From: JAGPUQ01 sp049325095
Lineage (GTDB): Bacteria; Pseudomonadota; Gammaproteobacteria; Pseudomonadales; Porticoccaceae
Length of the DNA stretch: 64,000 bases
Reading direction: 5' to 3'
Assembly: GCA_049325095.1 (NCBI GenBank)
Contig: JBMOPO010000032.1
Span: 124,001 to 188,000 of the forward strand
Part shown: positions 8,836 through 18,399 of the stretch, piece after piece
Position numbering within the stretch: the stretch's first letter is position 1
How the letters are laid out: every line of letters starts with the position of its first letter
Position numbers and translations under genes: made by a program
The notes under the pieces: model-generated
What the model was told of the DNA's origin: nothing
The model's database searches: none
The model's input: only the letters and a program-made list of their open reading frames with translations

Positions 8836-8863
8836 GCGGCGTCCACTGACGCCGCTTTTTTTT
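8836..8863 (+). terminator. Rho-independent terminator, plus strand
   Basis: Perfect 8-bp stem GCGGCGTC / GACGCCGC, loop CACT, followed by eight Ts at 8856-8863. It is oriented for plus-strand transcription, although the adjoining serA gene is on the minus strand and no plus-strand ORF ends here. It therefore implies a non-coding or long 3'-extended plus-strand transcript. Confidence 0.8.
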
Positions 8864-8882
8864 GCGCCGTTTCCCCGCCGCC

Positions 8883-10064
8883 CTACAGTGCCCGCACCCG
8901 GATCACGCCCTCCACGGCGGCGATCTGGTCGAGGGTGCAGGCATCGAGCGGCTGCTCGACGTCGATGATGTTGTAGGCGAGTTCGTCGCGGCTCTGATTG
9001 ACCAGGTCGATGACGTTGTTGTTGCAGTCGGCGATCACCGCCAGCACCTTGCCCAGCACCTTGGGCACATTGGCGTTGGCGAAGGTCAGGCGGTAGCCGC
9101 CGTTGCGCGCCATGCGGGTGGTCGGGAAGTTCACCGAATTGCGGATGTTGCCCTGTTCGAGAAAATCCATCAGCTGCTCGGCGGCCATCACCGCACAGTT
9201 CTCCTCCGCCTCCGCGGTACTGGCGCCGAGGTGTGGCATGGCGATGACCTCGGGGCGGCCGAGCAGCGCCGGGATGGGGAAGTCGGTGACGAAGCGGTAG
9301 AGCCGCCCGCTGTCGAGGGCGGCGATCACCGCCGGGGTGTCGATGATCTCCTCGCGGGCAAAGTTGAGCAGCACGGCGCCGGGCCGGAGGCTGCGCAGGG
9401 TGTCGGCGTTGATCATGTGTCTGGTGGAGGCCAGCGCCGGGACGTGCAGGGTCACGTAGTCGGAGCGGGCCAGCAGGCTTTGCAGGCTGTCCATCTTCTC
9501 GACGCTGCTCGACAGCCGCCAGGCGGCTTCCACCGACAGGGCGGGGTCGTAGCCGACCACTTTCATGCCCAGTTCCAGGGCCATGTTGGCGACAATGGCG
9601 CCGATTGCGCCCAGGCCGACCACGCCCAGGGTGCGGCCCTGGATCTCGCGGCCGGCGAAGCGGCTCTTTTCCTTTTCCAGCAGCGCGGCCATGGCGGCAT
9701 CGTCGGCGATGTGGGTCAATCCCTGCACATAGTTCATCCCCGCAAAGATGTCGCGCGAGGCCAGCAGCAGGCCGGTCAGCACCAGTTCCTTGACCGCATT
9801 GGCGTTGGCTCCGGGGGTATTGAACACCACCACGCCGCGCGCGCTGTAGTCGGCCACCGGGATGTTGTTGACCCCGGCCCCGGCGCGCGCCACGCCGAGC
9901 AGGGACGCGGGGATCTCCTCGCCGTGGAGCCGGTGGCTGCGCAGCAGGTAGCCCTGGGGCGCTTCCACATCCGGACCCACCTGGTAGCGGTCGCGCGGGA
10001 AGCGGTCGAGCCCCTTGCTGGAAATCTGGTTGTAGGTGCGAATCCTGAACATCGGTATCCCCAT
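8883..10064 (-). CDS. serA: D-3-phosphoglycerate dehydrogenase
   Basis: First enzyme of serine synthesis, NAD-dependent oxidation of 3-phosphoglycerate. 393 residues from ATG 10064, or 389 from the ATG at 10052 (MFRIRTYNQISS), which looks like the natural N-terminus. The Rossmann motif is VVGLGAIGAIVA (about residues 155-166), and the catalytic histidine lies in MPHLGASTAEAE. A C-terminal ACT domain (about 320-393) suggests serine feedback control. It follows serC on the same strand with a 36-base gap, so the two form a serC-serA operon. Confidence 0.95.
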   Translation of the reverse strand: MGIPMFRIRTYNQISSKGLDRFPRDRYQVGPDVEAPQGYLLRSHRLHGEEIPASLLGVARAGAGVNNIPVADYSARGVVVFNTPGANANAVKELVLTGLLLASRDIFAGMNYVQGLTHIADDAAMAALLEKEKSRFAGREIQGRTLGVVGLGAIGAIVANMALELGMKVVGYDPALSVEAAWRLSSSVEKMDSLQSLLARSDYVTLHVPALASTRHMINADTLRSLRPGAVLLNFAREEIIDTPAVIAALDSGRLYRFVTDFPIPALLGRPEVIAMPHLGASTAEAEENCAVMAAEQLMDFLEQGNIRNSVNFPTTRMARNGGYRLTFANANVPKVLGKVLAVIADCNNNVIDLVNQSRDELAYNIIDVEQPLDACTLDQIAAVEGVIRVRAL

Positions 10065-10100
10065 CGGGTCGGATTGCCGGGCGGCCGGCGCGTGGTCGGG

Positions 10101-11216
10101 TCAGCCCCGGCAGGTCTGGTAGGCCCAGGCGAGCCAGGGCATCAGGGCTTCGAGATCCCCGCTTTCCACGGTGGCGCCGCACCAGATGCGCAGGCCGGGC
10201 GGGGCATCGCGGTAGGCGCCGATGTCGTAGGCCACGCCCTCGGCTTCGAGCAGCCTGGCCATGGCCTTGACCCCGGCCTCCGGCAGGTCCACCACCAGGC
10301 AGACGCTGGTGTTGGAGCGGGTTTGCGGGTCTGCGGCGAGGAAGTCGATCCACTCGTGCGCCGCGACGAAGCGCTCGAGCACTGCGAGGTTGCGGTTGGA
10401 GCGGGCGATCGTCTCGCGCACCCCGCCGATGCCGCGCACCCAGTCGAGGGCGTCGAGGTAGTCGGCGACGCACAGCATGGACGGCGTGTTGATGGTCTCG
10501 CCGTGGAAGATGCCCTCGATCAGCTCGCCGTTCTTGGTGAGGCGGAAGATCTTGGGCAGCGGCCAGGGCGGCCGGTAGCTCTCCAGTCGCGCCACCGCGC
10601 GCGGGCTCAGGATCAGCATGCCGTGGGCGCCCTCGCCGCCGAGCACCTTCTGCCAACTGAAGGTGGCCACATCGAGCCTGTCCCAGGGCAGGTCCATGGC
10701 GAATACCGCGGAGGTGGCGTCGCACAGGGTCAACCCCTCCCTTTCGGCGCTGATCCAGTCGCCGTCGGGCACCCGGACGCCCGAGGTGGTGCCGTTCCAG
10801 GTGAAGACGATGTCGTGGGCCGGATCGGCCCGGCACAGATCCGGCAGCGCACCGTAGGGCGCCTGGTAGGTATTGACGGCCTCCAGTCGGAGCTGCTTGA
10901 CGATGTCGGTGATCCAGCCCTGACCGAAGGACTCCCAGGCGAAGGCGTCCACCGGGCGCGGCCCCAGCAGCGACCACAGGGCCAGCTCCATGGCGCCGGT
11001 GTCGGAGCCCGGCACCACCCCCACCCGGTAGCCGGCCGGAAGGCCGAGCAGTTCCGCGGTGTCATGGCAGGCGCGCGCCAGGGCGGCCTTGCCCGCCGCC
11101 GAGCGGTGCGAGCGGCCCAGGGTTGTGGTATCGAGCCGGCTGAGGTCGTAACCGGGTCGCTTGCTGCACGGGCCGGAGGAGAAGTTCGGATTGACGGGCT
11201 TGCGCGTCGGCTTCAT
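10101..11216 (-). CDS. serC: Phosphoserine aminotransferase, alphaproteobacterial/archaeal-type
   Basis: Second serine-pathway enzyme, PLP-dependent transamination of 3-phosphohydroxypyruvate. 371 residues from ATG 11216 (MKPTRKPVNPNFSSGPCSKRPG); the frame is open further upstream but that part lacks family similarity. The PLP lysine is in FSWQKVLGGEGAHGM. The N-terminus and the FHGETINTPSML segment match the branch common in Alphaproteobacteria and Methanosarcina rather than the E. coli SerC branch. Its place before serA supports the role. Confidence 0.92.
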   Translation of the reverse strand: MKPTRKPVNPNFSSGPCSKRPGYDLSRLDTTTLGRSHRSAAGKAALARACHDTAELLGLPAGYRVGVVPGSDTGAMELALWSLLGPRPVDAFAWESFGQGWITDIVKQLRLEAVNTYQAPYGALPDLCRADPAHDIVFTWNGTTSGVRVPDGDWISAEREGLTLCDATSAVFAMDLPWDRLDVATFSWQKVLGGEGAHGMLILSPRAVARLESYRPPWPLPKIFRLTKNGELIEGIFHGETINTPSMLCVADYLDALDWVRGIGGVRETIARSNRNLAVLERFVAAHEWIDFLAADPQTRSNTSVCLVVDLPEAGVKAMARLLEAEGVAYDIGAYRDAPPGLRIWCGATVESGDLEALMPWLAWAYQTCRG

Positions 11217-11257
11217 CTGGCGTCTCCACGGCCTCCCAGCCCGGCGAAGGGGCGGCA

Positions 11258-11263
11258 ATTCTA
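11258..11263 (-). promoter_or_regulatory. Candidate -10 element for serC-serA
   Basis: TAGAAT on the minus strand, 42 bases before the serC ATG, in the 241-base divergent gap. No good -35 box lies at 16-18 bases, so the call is tentative. Confidence 0.3.
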
Positions 11264-11400
11264 GCGGGGATCGCCGGTCGGCGAAAGGACGCATCCCGGC
11301 CGGCCAGCGCTTCGGCTTGAAAAATCAGCACCTTGGCGGAGCGGTCCCGAGCGGTCGGGATCCGCCGGGCGGCGGGCAAGCGGGGTCGCGCCGCGGGTGG

Positions 11401-11429
11401 TTGAGGCGCAGGCGCCTGGCGGCTATGGT
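11401..11429 (+). promoter_or_regulatory. Candidate promoter for aldo/keto reductase
   Basis: TTGAGG at 11401-11406, 17-base spacer, TATGGT at 11424-11429, then a strong ribosome site (CGGAGGA) ahead of ATG 11458. Each box matches consensus at four of six bases. Confidence 0.35.
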
Positions 11430-11457
11430 GGAAGTCTCACCTCCGGAGGAACCCGCC

Positions 11458-12408
11458 ATGAACACGCATCGACTGGGCAACAGTGATCTGCAGGTCGGCC
11501 GCATCGGCCTCGGCTGCATGGGGATGTCCGAATTCTACGGCCCGGCGGACGAAGCGGAGTCGATCCGCACCCTGCACGGCGCCCTGGACCTGGGCGTGAA
11601 CTTCTTCGACACCGCCGACATGTACGGCAGCGGCCGCAACGAGGAGCTGCTGGCGAAAGCCTTCCGGGGCAAGTGGGATCAGGTGGTGCTGGCCACCAAG
11701 TTCGGGATCCTGCGCGGCGAAGGCGGGGCCATGACCGGCGTCTGCGGGCGTCCCGACTATGTGCGCCAGGCCTGCGATGCCAGCCTCCGTCGCCTGGGGG
11801 TGGACACCATCGACCTCTACTACCAGCACCGGGTCGATCCCCAGGTACCGATCGAGGACACCGTGGGCGCCATGGCCGACCTAGTGAAGGCCGGCAAGGT
11901 GCGCTACCTGGGGCTCAGCGAGGCCGACGCCGGCCAGATCCGGCGTGCGCATGCCCAGCATCCGATCACCGCGCTGCAGACCGAGTACTCGCTGTGGAGC
12001 CGCGACGCCGAGGGCGCGATCCTCGACACCTGCCGCGAGCTGGGCATCGCCTTCGTCGCCTACAGCCCGTTGGGCCGCGGCTTTCTGACCGGCGCGATCC
12101 CCGACCGGGATGCCCTGGACCCGAGCGATTACCGCCTGCACACGCCGCGCTTCCAGGCCGAGGCGCTGGCCCGCAACCGCGCCTTCGTCAAGCTGGTGGA
12201 GGAGCTTGCCGCCGCCAAGGGCGTCACCCCCGCCCAGATCGCGCTGGGCTGGGTGCTGCACCAGGGGGCGGACATCTTCCCCATCCCCGGCACCCGCAGG
12301 CTCGATCGCGTGCGCGAGAATCTCGCCGCGCTGCAGGTCGGGTTCAGCGCCGCCGAACTGGCCGACATCCGCAGCCGCCTGCCCACCGCCGTCGGCGGGC
12401 GCTACTGA
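11458..12408 (+). CDS. Aldo/keto reductase
   Basis: 316-residue NADPH-dependent oxidoreductase with a TIM-barrel fold. The catalytic tetrad is visible: Asp in FFDTADMYG, Tyr in the same motif, Lys in ATKFG and His in YYQHRVDP. The C-terminal cofactor segment is IPIPGTRRLDRVREN-like (FPIPGTRRLDRV). Closest in pattern to the YakC/pyridoxal reductase-like AKR13 group. The ribosome site CGGAGGA precedes ATG 11458. Divergent from serC and followed by NAD-GDH after 62 bases; no functional link is evident. Confidence 0.9.
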   Translation: MNTHRLGNSDLQVGRIGLGCMGMSEFYGPADEAESIRTLHGALDLGVNFFDTADMYGSGRNEELLAKAFRGKWDQVVLATKFGILRGEGGAMTGVCGRPDYVRQACDASLRRLGVDTIDLYYQHRVDPQVPIEDTVGAMADLVKAGKVRYLGLSEADAGQIRRAHAQHPITALQTEYSLWSRDAEGAILDTCRELGIAFVAYSPLGRGFLTGAIPDRDALDPSDYRLHTPRFQAEALARNRAFVKLVEELAAAKGVTPAQIALGWVLHQGADIFPIPGTRRLDRVRENLAALQVGFSAAELADIRSRLPTAVGGRY

Positions 12409-12470
12409 GGTGCGCGCCGGGGCGCCGGACCCCGCGCGGCGGGAGGGCCGCCGCCGTCGCCGGACTGTCA

Positions 12471-15400
12471 ATGGCGGGCGGTCACAATGGCCGGCGTCGC
12501 CGCCGCCGGGATAAGACCTTGTTCCCCGACTTCGAACAGCGCAGACAGGATCTCCTGGGACAGGTGGCCCAGTTGGTGGCCGCGCGCTGGCCGGATGCCG
12601 AACGCCCCCTGGTACAGGCCTTCGTCGACTGCTACTGGGGCCACGTCGCCAGTGAGGATCTGATCGAACACAGTGCCGCCAACCTCTACGGCGCCGCACT
12701 GTCCCACTGGAGTCTGCTGCGCCACCGGCCGCCCGGCGAACCGCGCATCCGGGTCTACAACCCCGACCCGGAACAGCACAGTTGGCATTCACCGCACAGC
12801 GCGATCCAGATCGTCACCGACGACATGCCCTTTCTGATGGATTCGCTGGCCATGGCCTGCAACCGGCTCGGGCTCACCGTCCACCTGATCGTGCACCCCA
12901 CGCTGTGCGTGACCCGGGATGCCGGCGGCGAGGTGACCGCGCTCACCGACTGCGGGCAACCCACCGACGCCTGCCTGCACTTCGAGGTCGATCGCCAGCC
13001 GGATGCCGATGGCCTGGCGCGGATCCACGAGGAGCTGCTCGCCGTGCTCGGCGAGGTGCGCCAGGTGGTCGGCGACTGGCCGGCGATGCGCAAGCGGATC
13101 GGCGCGGTGCTCGCGGAGCTGGATGCGGCGCCGGTGGCGGAAACCGAGCGGGAGGAGGCCGGGGCCTTCCTGCGCTGGCTGCTCGACGACCATTTCACGC
13201 TGCTCGGCTGCCGCACCTACGACCTGGTCGAGGCGGCCGCGGGCGGGGCTACCGAGCTGCACGCGGTGCCCGGTTCCGGGCTGGGGATCCTGCGGCAGGA
13301 CGGCGCGCAACCCGTCTCGCACAGCTTCAGCGCCCTGCCCGACGCGGTCCGCCGGCAGGCGCAGCGCCCCGAGCCCCTGATCCTCAGCAAGTCCAACCAG
13401 CGATCGCGCGTGCATCGGCCCGGCTACCTGGACTATGTCGGCGTGCGGCGCTTCGCGGCCGATGGCCGGGTGGTGGGCGAGCACCGCATCCTCGGGCTGT
13501 ACGGCTCCAGCGTCCATTACCGGGATCCGCGCTCGGTGCCGGTGCTGCGCCGCAAGATCCAGGCGGTGCTGGAGCGCGCCCGGTTGCCGGTGGCCGGCCA
13601 CGACTACCGGGCCCTGGTGAACATTCTCGACGGTTACCCCCGCGAGGAGCTGTTCCAGATCGATGTCGATACCCTGCATCGCATCGCCCTGGGCATCCTC
13701 CGGCTCCGCGATCGCCAGACGGTGCGCCTGTTCGTGCGCCCGGATCCCTTCCAGCGCTTCGTCTCCTGTCTGGTCTATGTGCCGCGCGAGAACTACGACA
13801 CCCGGGTCCGCCAGCGCATGGAGCAGGTGCTGCGGGAAACCTACGGCAGCGAGCAGAGCGAGTTTGCGGTCAGCCTGTCGGAGGCCACCCTGGCCCGGGT
13901 GCACTTCACGGTGCGGCTGCCGGAGCGGCGGATCCCCGCAGTGGACGAGCGCGCCCTGGAACTGCGCCTGGCGCGCGCGGTGCGCAGTTGGGAAGACGAG
14001 CTGCGCGATGCGCTGCGCGAACACTGCGGGGAGGCCCGCGGCAACCAGCTGCACGCCCGCTACCGCGACGCCTTCAGCGCCGCCTACCGGGAGGACACCC
14101 AGGTCGGCGCGGCGGTCCACGACATCGAGCGGCTGGAGTGCCTCGGCGCCGGCCAGACCCTGGCGCTGGTCCTCTACCGGCCGCTGGAGGCTGCCGCCGA
14201 CCAACTGCGCCTGCGCCTCTATCATCGCGGCCCCATCACCCTCAGCGCGCTGCTGCCGATGCTGGAAAACCTCGGCGTCGAGGTGCTGGAGGAGCGCTCC
14301 TACCAGCTCCGGGTGGTGGCGGGGGACGGGTGGCGCTGGATCCACGATTTCGGCCTGCGCTATCCCCCCGCGGATCGCGATCTGGACCTGGAGCCGGTCC
14401 GGGAGCTGTTCGAGGACGCCTTCAGCGCCGTCTGGCACGGGGCGGCGGAAAACGACGCCTTCAACCAACTGGTGCTGGCCGGCCGCCTGGGGTGGCGGGA
14501 GATCGCGGTGCTGCGCGCCTACAGCCGCTACCTGCGCCAGGCCGGCTCCCTGTTCAGCCTCGAATACATGGCCCAGACCCTGGTGCGCAACGCCCGCATC
14601 GCGCGCCTGCTGCTGCGCCTGTTCCACAACCGCTTCGATCCCGAGCGCGTCGAGGCGCGCCGCGCCGCGCGCATCGCCGAGCAGCTCGAGCTGGCCCTCA
14701 ACGAGGTGCCGAGCCTGGACGAGGATCGCATGCTCAGGCGCATCCTCGCCGCCGTCCAGGCCACGGTGCGCACCAACTTCTATCGCCGCGACGCCGCGGG
14801 TGCGCCGCTGCCCTACCTCAGTTTCAAGCTGCTGCCCGGCCAGATCCCGGAGATGCCCCGGCCGGTCCCGGCGGCGGAAATCTACGTCTATTCGCCGCGC
14901 ACCGAGGGCGTGCACCTGCGCGCCGGCAAGGTGGCGCGCGGCGGGCTGCGCTGGTCCGAGCGCCGGGAGGACTACCGCACCGAGGTGCTGGGATTGCTCA
15001 AGGCGCAGATGATCAAGAACGCGGTCATCGTGCCGGCCGGCGCCAAGGGCGGCTTCGTGGTCCGCAACCCGCCCCCCGACTGGGCCGCGCTGCGCGCCGA
15101 GGCCCAGGCCTGCTACCGGACCTTCGTCCGCGGCCTGCTGGACCTGACCGACAATTATCGGGGCGGAGCGGTGGTCGGGCCGCCGCAGGTGGTGCGCCAC
15201 GACGGCGACGATCCCTATCTGGTGGTCGCCGCCGACAAGGGCACCGCGACCTTTTCCGATCTCGCCAACGAGGTCGCGGCCGAGTACGACTTCTGGCTGC
15301 GCGATGCCTTCGCCTCCGGCGGCAGCCACGGCTACGACCACAAGCGCATGGGGATCACCGCGCGGGGTGCCTGGGTGGCGGTGCGGCGCCACTTTCGGGA

Positions 15401-17405
15401 ACTGGACCGGGATCCGGACCGCGAGCCCCTCACCGCGGTGGGCATCGGCGACCTGTCGGGGGACGTGTTCGGCAACGGGGTGCTGCAATCGCGCCAGTTG
15501 CGCCTCCTGGCCGCCTTCGACCACCGCCACCTGTTCCTCGATCCGGACCCGGACCCCGAGGTTTCCTATCGGGAGCGGGCGCGACTGTTCGCGCTGCCGC
15601 ACTCGAGCTGGGACGACTACGACCGCGCCTGCCTGTCGCCCGGCGGCGGCATCCACCCGCGCACCGCCAAGGCGATCCCCCTGACGCCGCAGGTGCGCAG
15701 CGCGCTGGCCATCGACACGGATGCCGCGGAGCTGACCCCGGCGGCGCTGATCCAGGCGATATTGCGCGCGCCCGTCGACCTACTCTGGAACGGCGGCATC
15801 GGGGTGTTCGTCAAGTCGGCGCGGGAGAGCCATCTGGAAGTGGGCGACCGCGGCAACGACGGCGTGCGCATCGACGCCGGCGAGCTGCGCTGCCGGGTGA
15901 TCGGCGAAGGCGGCAACCTGGGCATCACCCAGCGGGCGCGGGTCGAATACGCGCTGGCCGGCGGGCGCATCAATACCGACGCCATCGACAATGCCGGCGG
16001 CGTCGACTGCTCCGATCACGAGGTCAACATCAAGATCCTGCTCGACGCCGCGGTGGAGGAGGGCGAGCTCACCGTGCGCCAGCGCAACCAGTTGCTCGCC
16101 GAGTCCACCGACGAAGTGGCGGACCTGGTGTTGCGCGACTGCTACCGGCAGACCGGCGCGCTCAGCCTGATGGAAGCCCAGGCCCCGCGGCTGCTCGGTG
16201 AGCACGCCCGCCAGATTCGCGCCCTCGAAGCCGGCGGGCGGATCACTCGCGCCCTCGACGGGCTACCCGGCGACGCCGAGATCGAGGCCCGGGCCGCCGC
16301 CGGCCTGGGCCTGACCCGGCCGGAGCTGGCGGTGCTGCTGGCGCACGCCAAGCTCGCCCTCAACGCATCCCTGCAGGCGGCGGACTTCGCCGACCGCCCC
16401 GGATTCGAAGTGGTGCTGGCGCGCTATTTTCCCGCGCGGTTGGCGGCGCGGTTTGCCGCCGGGCTCGGCCGCCACCGCCTGCGCCGCGCGATCATCTGCA
16501 ATGAAATGGCCAACGAGGTGCTCGATCGCCTGGGCGCCGGTTTCGCCTTCCGGCTCGAGGATGCCGAGGGCGTGGCGCCGGCCGACGCCGTGCAGGCCTA
16601 TGTCGCGATCCGCGACATTCATGGCCTCGACACCCTGTGGGCCGCCCTCGACGCGCTCGACGGACGGGTGGCCGCCCGGCTCCAGATGGAGATGCAGCTT
16701 GAGGTGTTGGCGCTGGCCGAGGTCGGGGTGGCCTGGCTGGTGCGCACCCTGGGCGATGGCGCCGCCATCGGCGCTGCGGCCGTGCACCTGGCGGCCCGGG
16801 TGGGGCAGTTGGAGGCGCTGCTGGAGGGCGCACTGCCCGCCGCCGAGCGCCAGCGCCTGGCCGAGCGGGCCGCGGCGCTGAGCGAACAGGGGGTCCCGGC
16901 GGAGCTCGCCGCGCGCATCGCGCGCCTGGAACCGCTGGCGGCGGCGCTCGACATCGCCGCCATCGCCGACCAGACCGGCGCGCCGCTGGAGCGCGCCGTG
17001 GCGCTGTATTTCGAACTGGCGGATGCGCTCGCCATGGCGCGGCTGCAAGCCGCCCTGGAAGACTATCTGCCGCGGGATCTGGCCGAGGAGCGCTGTCGCG
17101 CCGGCCTGCGCGCGGACTGCGCCCGGCAGTTGCGGGATCTGGCGGCGCTCGCCGCCGCGGCCGATCGGTCCGACCAGGCGGCGGCGGTGTGGATCGCCGA
17201 GTGGCTCGGCGGCCAGGGCGGGGTGCTGGCGCGCTTCGTCCGCACGCTCGCGGAACTGCCCGCGGCAGGCGCGGGACTCGCCCAGCTCGCGGTGGCGGTG
17301 CAGGACCTCAGGCAGTTGGTCGAGAGCAGCCGGCGCGCCGGTGAGGGGCAGCGGCCGGCCCCCGGCCGCAGCGGCGCGCGGGGTGGCGTGACAAGTTCCG
17401 GATGA
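12471..17405 (+). CDS. NAD-specific glutamate dehydrogenase, large 180-kDa class
   Basis: 1644 residues, typical of the L_180 (GDH2/GdhB) family that deaminates glutamate to 2-oxoglutarate in amino-acid catabolism. The long N-terminal part holds ACT-like regulatory domains. The catalytic domain begins about residue 820 with the motif GGLRWSERREDYRTEVLGLL, followed by IKNAVIVPAGAKGGFV containing the substrate lysine, and later IGEGGNLGITQRARVEYA in the NAD domain. ATG 12471 is the first start that gives a family-like N-terminus, though no clear ribosome site precedes it; a later start is possible. Confidence 0.94.
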   Translation: MAGGHNGRRRRRRDKTLFPDFEQRRQDLLGQVAQLVAARWPDAERPLVQAFVDCYWGHVASEDLIEHSAANLYGAALSHWSLLRHRPPGEPRIRVYNPDPEQHSWHSPHSAIQIVTDDMPFLMDSLAMACNRLGLTVHLIVHPTLCVTRDAGGEVTALTDCGQPTDACLHFEVDRQPDADGLARIHEELLAVLGEVRQVVGDWPAMRKRIGAVLAELDAAPVAETEREEAGAFLRWLLDDHFTLLGCRTYDLVEAAAGGATELHAVPGSGLGILRQDGAQPVSHSFSALPDAVRRQAQRPEPLILSKSNQRSRVHRPGYLDYVGVRRFAADGRVVGEHRILGLYGSSVHYRDPRSVPVLRRKIQAVLERARLPVAGHDYRALVNILDGYPREELFQIDVDTLHRIALGILRLRDRQTVRLFVRPDPFQRFVSCLVYVPRENYDTRVRQRMEQVLRETYGSEQSEFAVSLSEATLARVHFTVRLPERRIPAVDERALELRLARAVRSWEDELRDALREHCGEARGNQLHARYRDAFSAAYREDTQVGAAVHDIERLECLGAGQTLALVLYRPLEAAADQLRLRLYHRGPITLSALLPMLENLGVEVLEERSYQLRVVAGDGWRWIHDFGLRYPPADRDLDLEPVRELFEDAFSAVWHGAAENDAFNQLVLAGRLGWREIAVLRAYSRYLRQAGSLFSLEYMAQTLVRNARIARLLLRLFHNRFDPERVEARRAARIAEQLELALNEVPSLDEDRMLRRILAAVQATVRTNFYRRDAAGAPLPYLSFKLLPGQIPEMPRPVPAAEIYVYSPRTEGVHLRAGKVARGGLRWSERREDYRTEVLGLLKAQMIKNAVIVPAGAKGGFVVRNPPPDWAALRAEAQACYRTFVRGLLDLTDNYRGGAVVGPPQVVRHDGDDPYLVVAADKGTATFSDLANEVAAEYDFWLRDAFASGGSHGYDHKRMGITARGAWVAVRRHFRELDRDPDREPLTAVGIGDLSGDVFGNGVLQSRQLRLLAAFDHRHLFLDPDPDPEVSYRERARLFALPHSSWDDYDRACLSPGGGIHPRTAKAIPLTPQVRSALAIDTDAAELTPAALIQAILRAPVDLLWNGGIGVFVKSARESHLEVGDRGNDGVRIDAGELRCRVIGEGGNLGITQRARVEYALAGGRINTDAIDNAGGVDCSDHEVNIKILLDAAVEEGELTVRQRNQLLAESTDEVADLVLRDCYRQTGALSLMEAQAPRLLGEHARQIRALEAGGRITRALDGLPGDAEIEARAAAGLGLTRPELAVLLAHAKLALNASLQAADFADRPGFEVVLARYFPARLAARFAAGLGRHRLRRAIICNEMANEVLDRLGAGFAFRLEDAEGVAPADAVQAYVAIRDIHGLDTLWAALDALDGRVAARLQMEMQLEVLALAEVGVAWLVRTLGDGAAIGAAAVHLAARVGQLEALLEGALPAAERQRLAERAAALSEQGVPAELAARIARLEPLAAALDIAAIADQTGAPLERAVALYFELADALAMARLQAALEDYLPRDLAEERCRAGLRADCARQLRDLAALAAAADRSDQAAAVWIAEWLGGQGGVLARFVRTLAELPAAGAGLAQLAVAVQDLRQLVESSRRAGEGQRPAPGRSGARGGVTSSG

Positions 17406-17431
17406 CGGCCTTCCGGGCGCTCCGCTATGAT
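17402..17431 (+). promoter_or_regulatory. Candidate promoter for ABC exporter operon
   Basis: ATGACG at 17402-17407, 18-base spacer, TATGAT at 17426-17431 (five of six in the -10). It lies between the NAD-GDH stop and ATG 17461. Confidence 0.4.
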
Positions 17432-17460
17432 GAATTCTGTTGCGGACGGTCCTTTCCACC

Positions 17461-18396
17461 ATGCGGGTAGAGCAACCGGTCGCCGCCGATCCGATGGTCA
17501 TCGCCCGCGGTCTGTGCAAGCGCTACGGCGACCGGCAGGTGGTGGACGGCGTCGATCTCGAAGTGCGCCAAGGCGAGTGTTTTGGGCTGCTGGGGCCCAA
17601 CGGCGCGGGCAAGACCACGACCCTGCGCATGCTGCTCGGGCTCACGCCGCCCGACGGCGGCGAGCTGCGGGTGCTGGGCGAGCCCATTCCGGCGCGCGCC
17701 CGGGCGGCGCGCGAGCGGATCGGCGTGGTGCCCCAGTTCGACAGCCTGGATCCGGATTTCACGGTGCGCGAAAACCTGGTCACCTATGCCAGCTATTTCG
17801 GGCTGCGCGGTGCGCATCTGGCGCCGCGCATCGCCCAACTGTTGGCGCTCGCCAATCTCGAGGGGCGCGAGGATACCCCGATCGCGGCGCTGTCCGGGGG
17901 CATGAAGCGCCGCCTGACCCTGGTCCGCGCGCTGCTCAACGAGCCCCGCCTGGTGGTGCTCGACGAACCCACCACCGGGCTCGATCCCCAGGCCCGGCAC
18001 CACATCTGGCAGTGGCTGCGGGAGTTGCGCGACGGCGGGACCACCCTGATTCTGACCACCCACTACATGGAGGAGGCCGAGCGCCTGTGCGACCGGCTGG
18101 CCATTCTGGATACCGGCCGGGTGCTCGCCTGCGCTGAACCCCGCACGCTGATCCAGGCCCACATCGAGCCCCATGTGGTCGAATTGCTGGGCGTAGCCGA
18201 GGCGGAGTCTGGCGCGCTGCTGGCCGACCTGAGCGGCGTTCGCGCGCACCGGGCCGGAGACCTGCTGCTGCTCTACACGGCCGCGCCCCGGGAGTTGCTG
18301 GCGCGGCTCGATGCCGCGGGCTGGCGCTACCTGCACCGCCCGGCCAACCTGGAGGACGTGTTTCTCAAGCTCACCGGCCACGACCTGCGCGATTGA
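17461..18396 (+). CDS. ABC transporter ATP-binding protein, NodI-like
   Basis: 311-residue ATPase of an ABC-2 type exporter. Walker A GPNGAGKTTT (about residue 44), Q-loop VPQFDSLDPDFTV, signature LSGGMKRR and Walker B LVVLDEPTTGLD are all present, then the H-loop (TTHYMEEAE). The C-terminal extension past residue 225 is the NodI/DrrA style. It pairs with the permease 3 bases downstream. The exported substrate is unknown; related pairs export lipo-oligosaccharides or drugs. Confidence 0.93.
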   Translation: MRVEQPVAADPMVIARGLCKRYGDRQVVDGVDLEVRQGECFGLLGPNGAGKTTTLRMLLGLTPPDGGELRVLGEPIPARARAARERIGVVPQFDSLDPDFTVRENLVTYASYFGLRGAHLAPRIAQLLALANLEGREDTPIAALSGGMKRRLTLVRALLNEPRLVVLDEPTTGLDPQARHHIWQWLRELRDGGTTLILTTHYMEEAERLCDRLAILDTGRVLACAEPRTLIQAHIEPHVVELLGVAEAESGALLADLSGVRAHRAGDLLLLYTAAPRELLARLDAAGWRYLHRPANLEDVFLKLTGHDLRD

Positions 18397-18399
18397 CCC

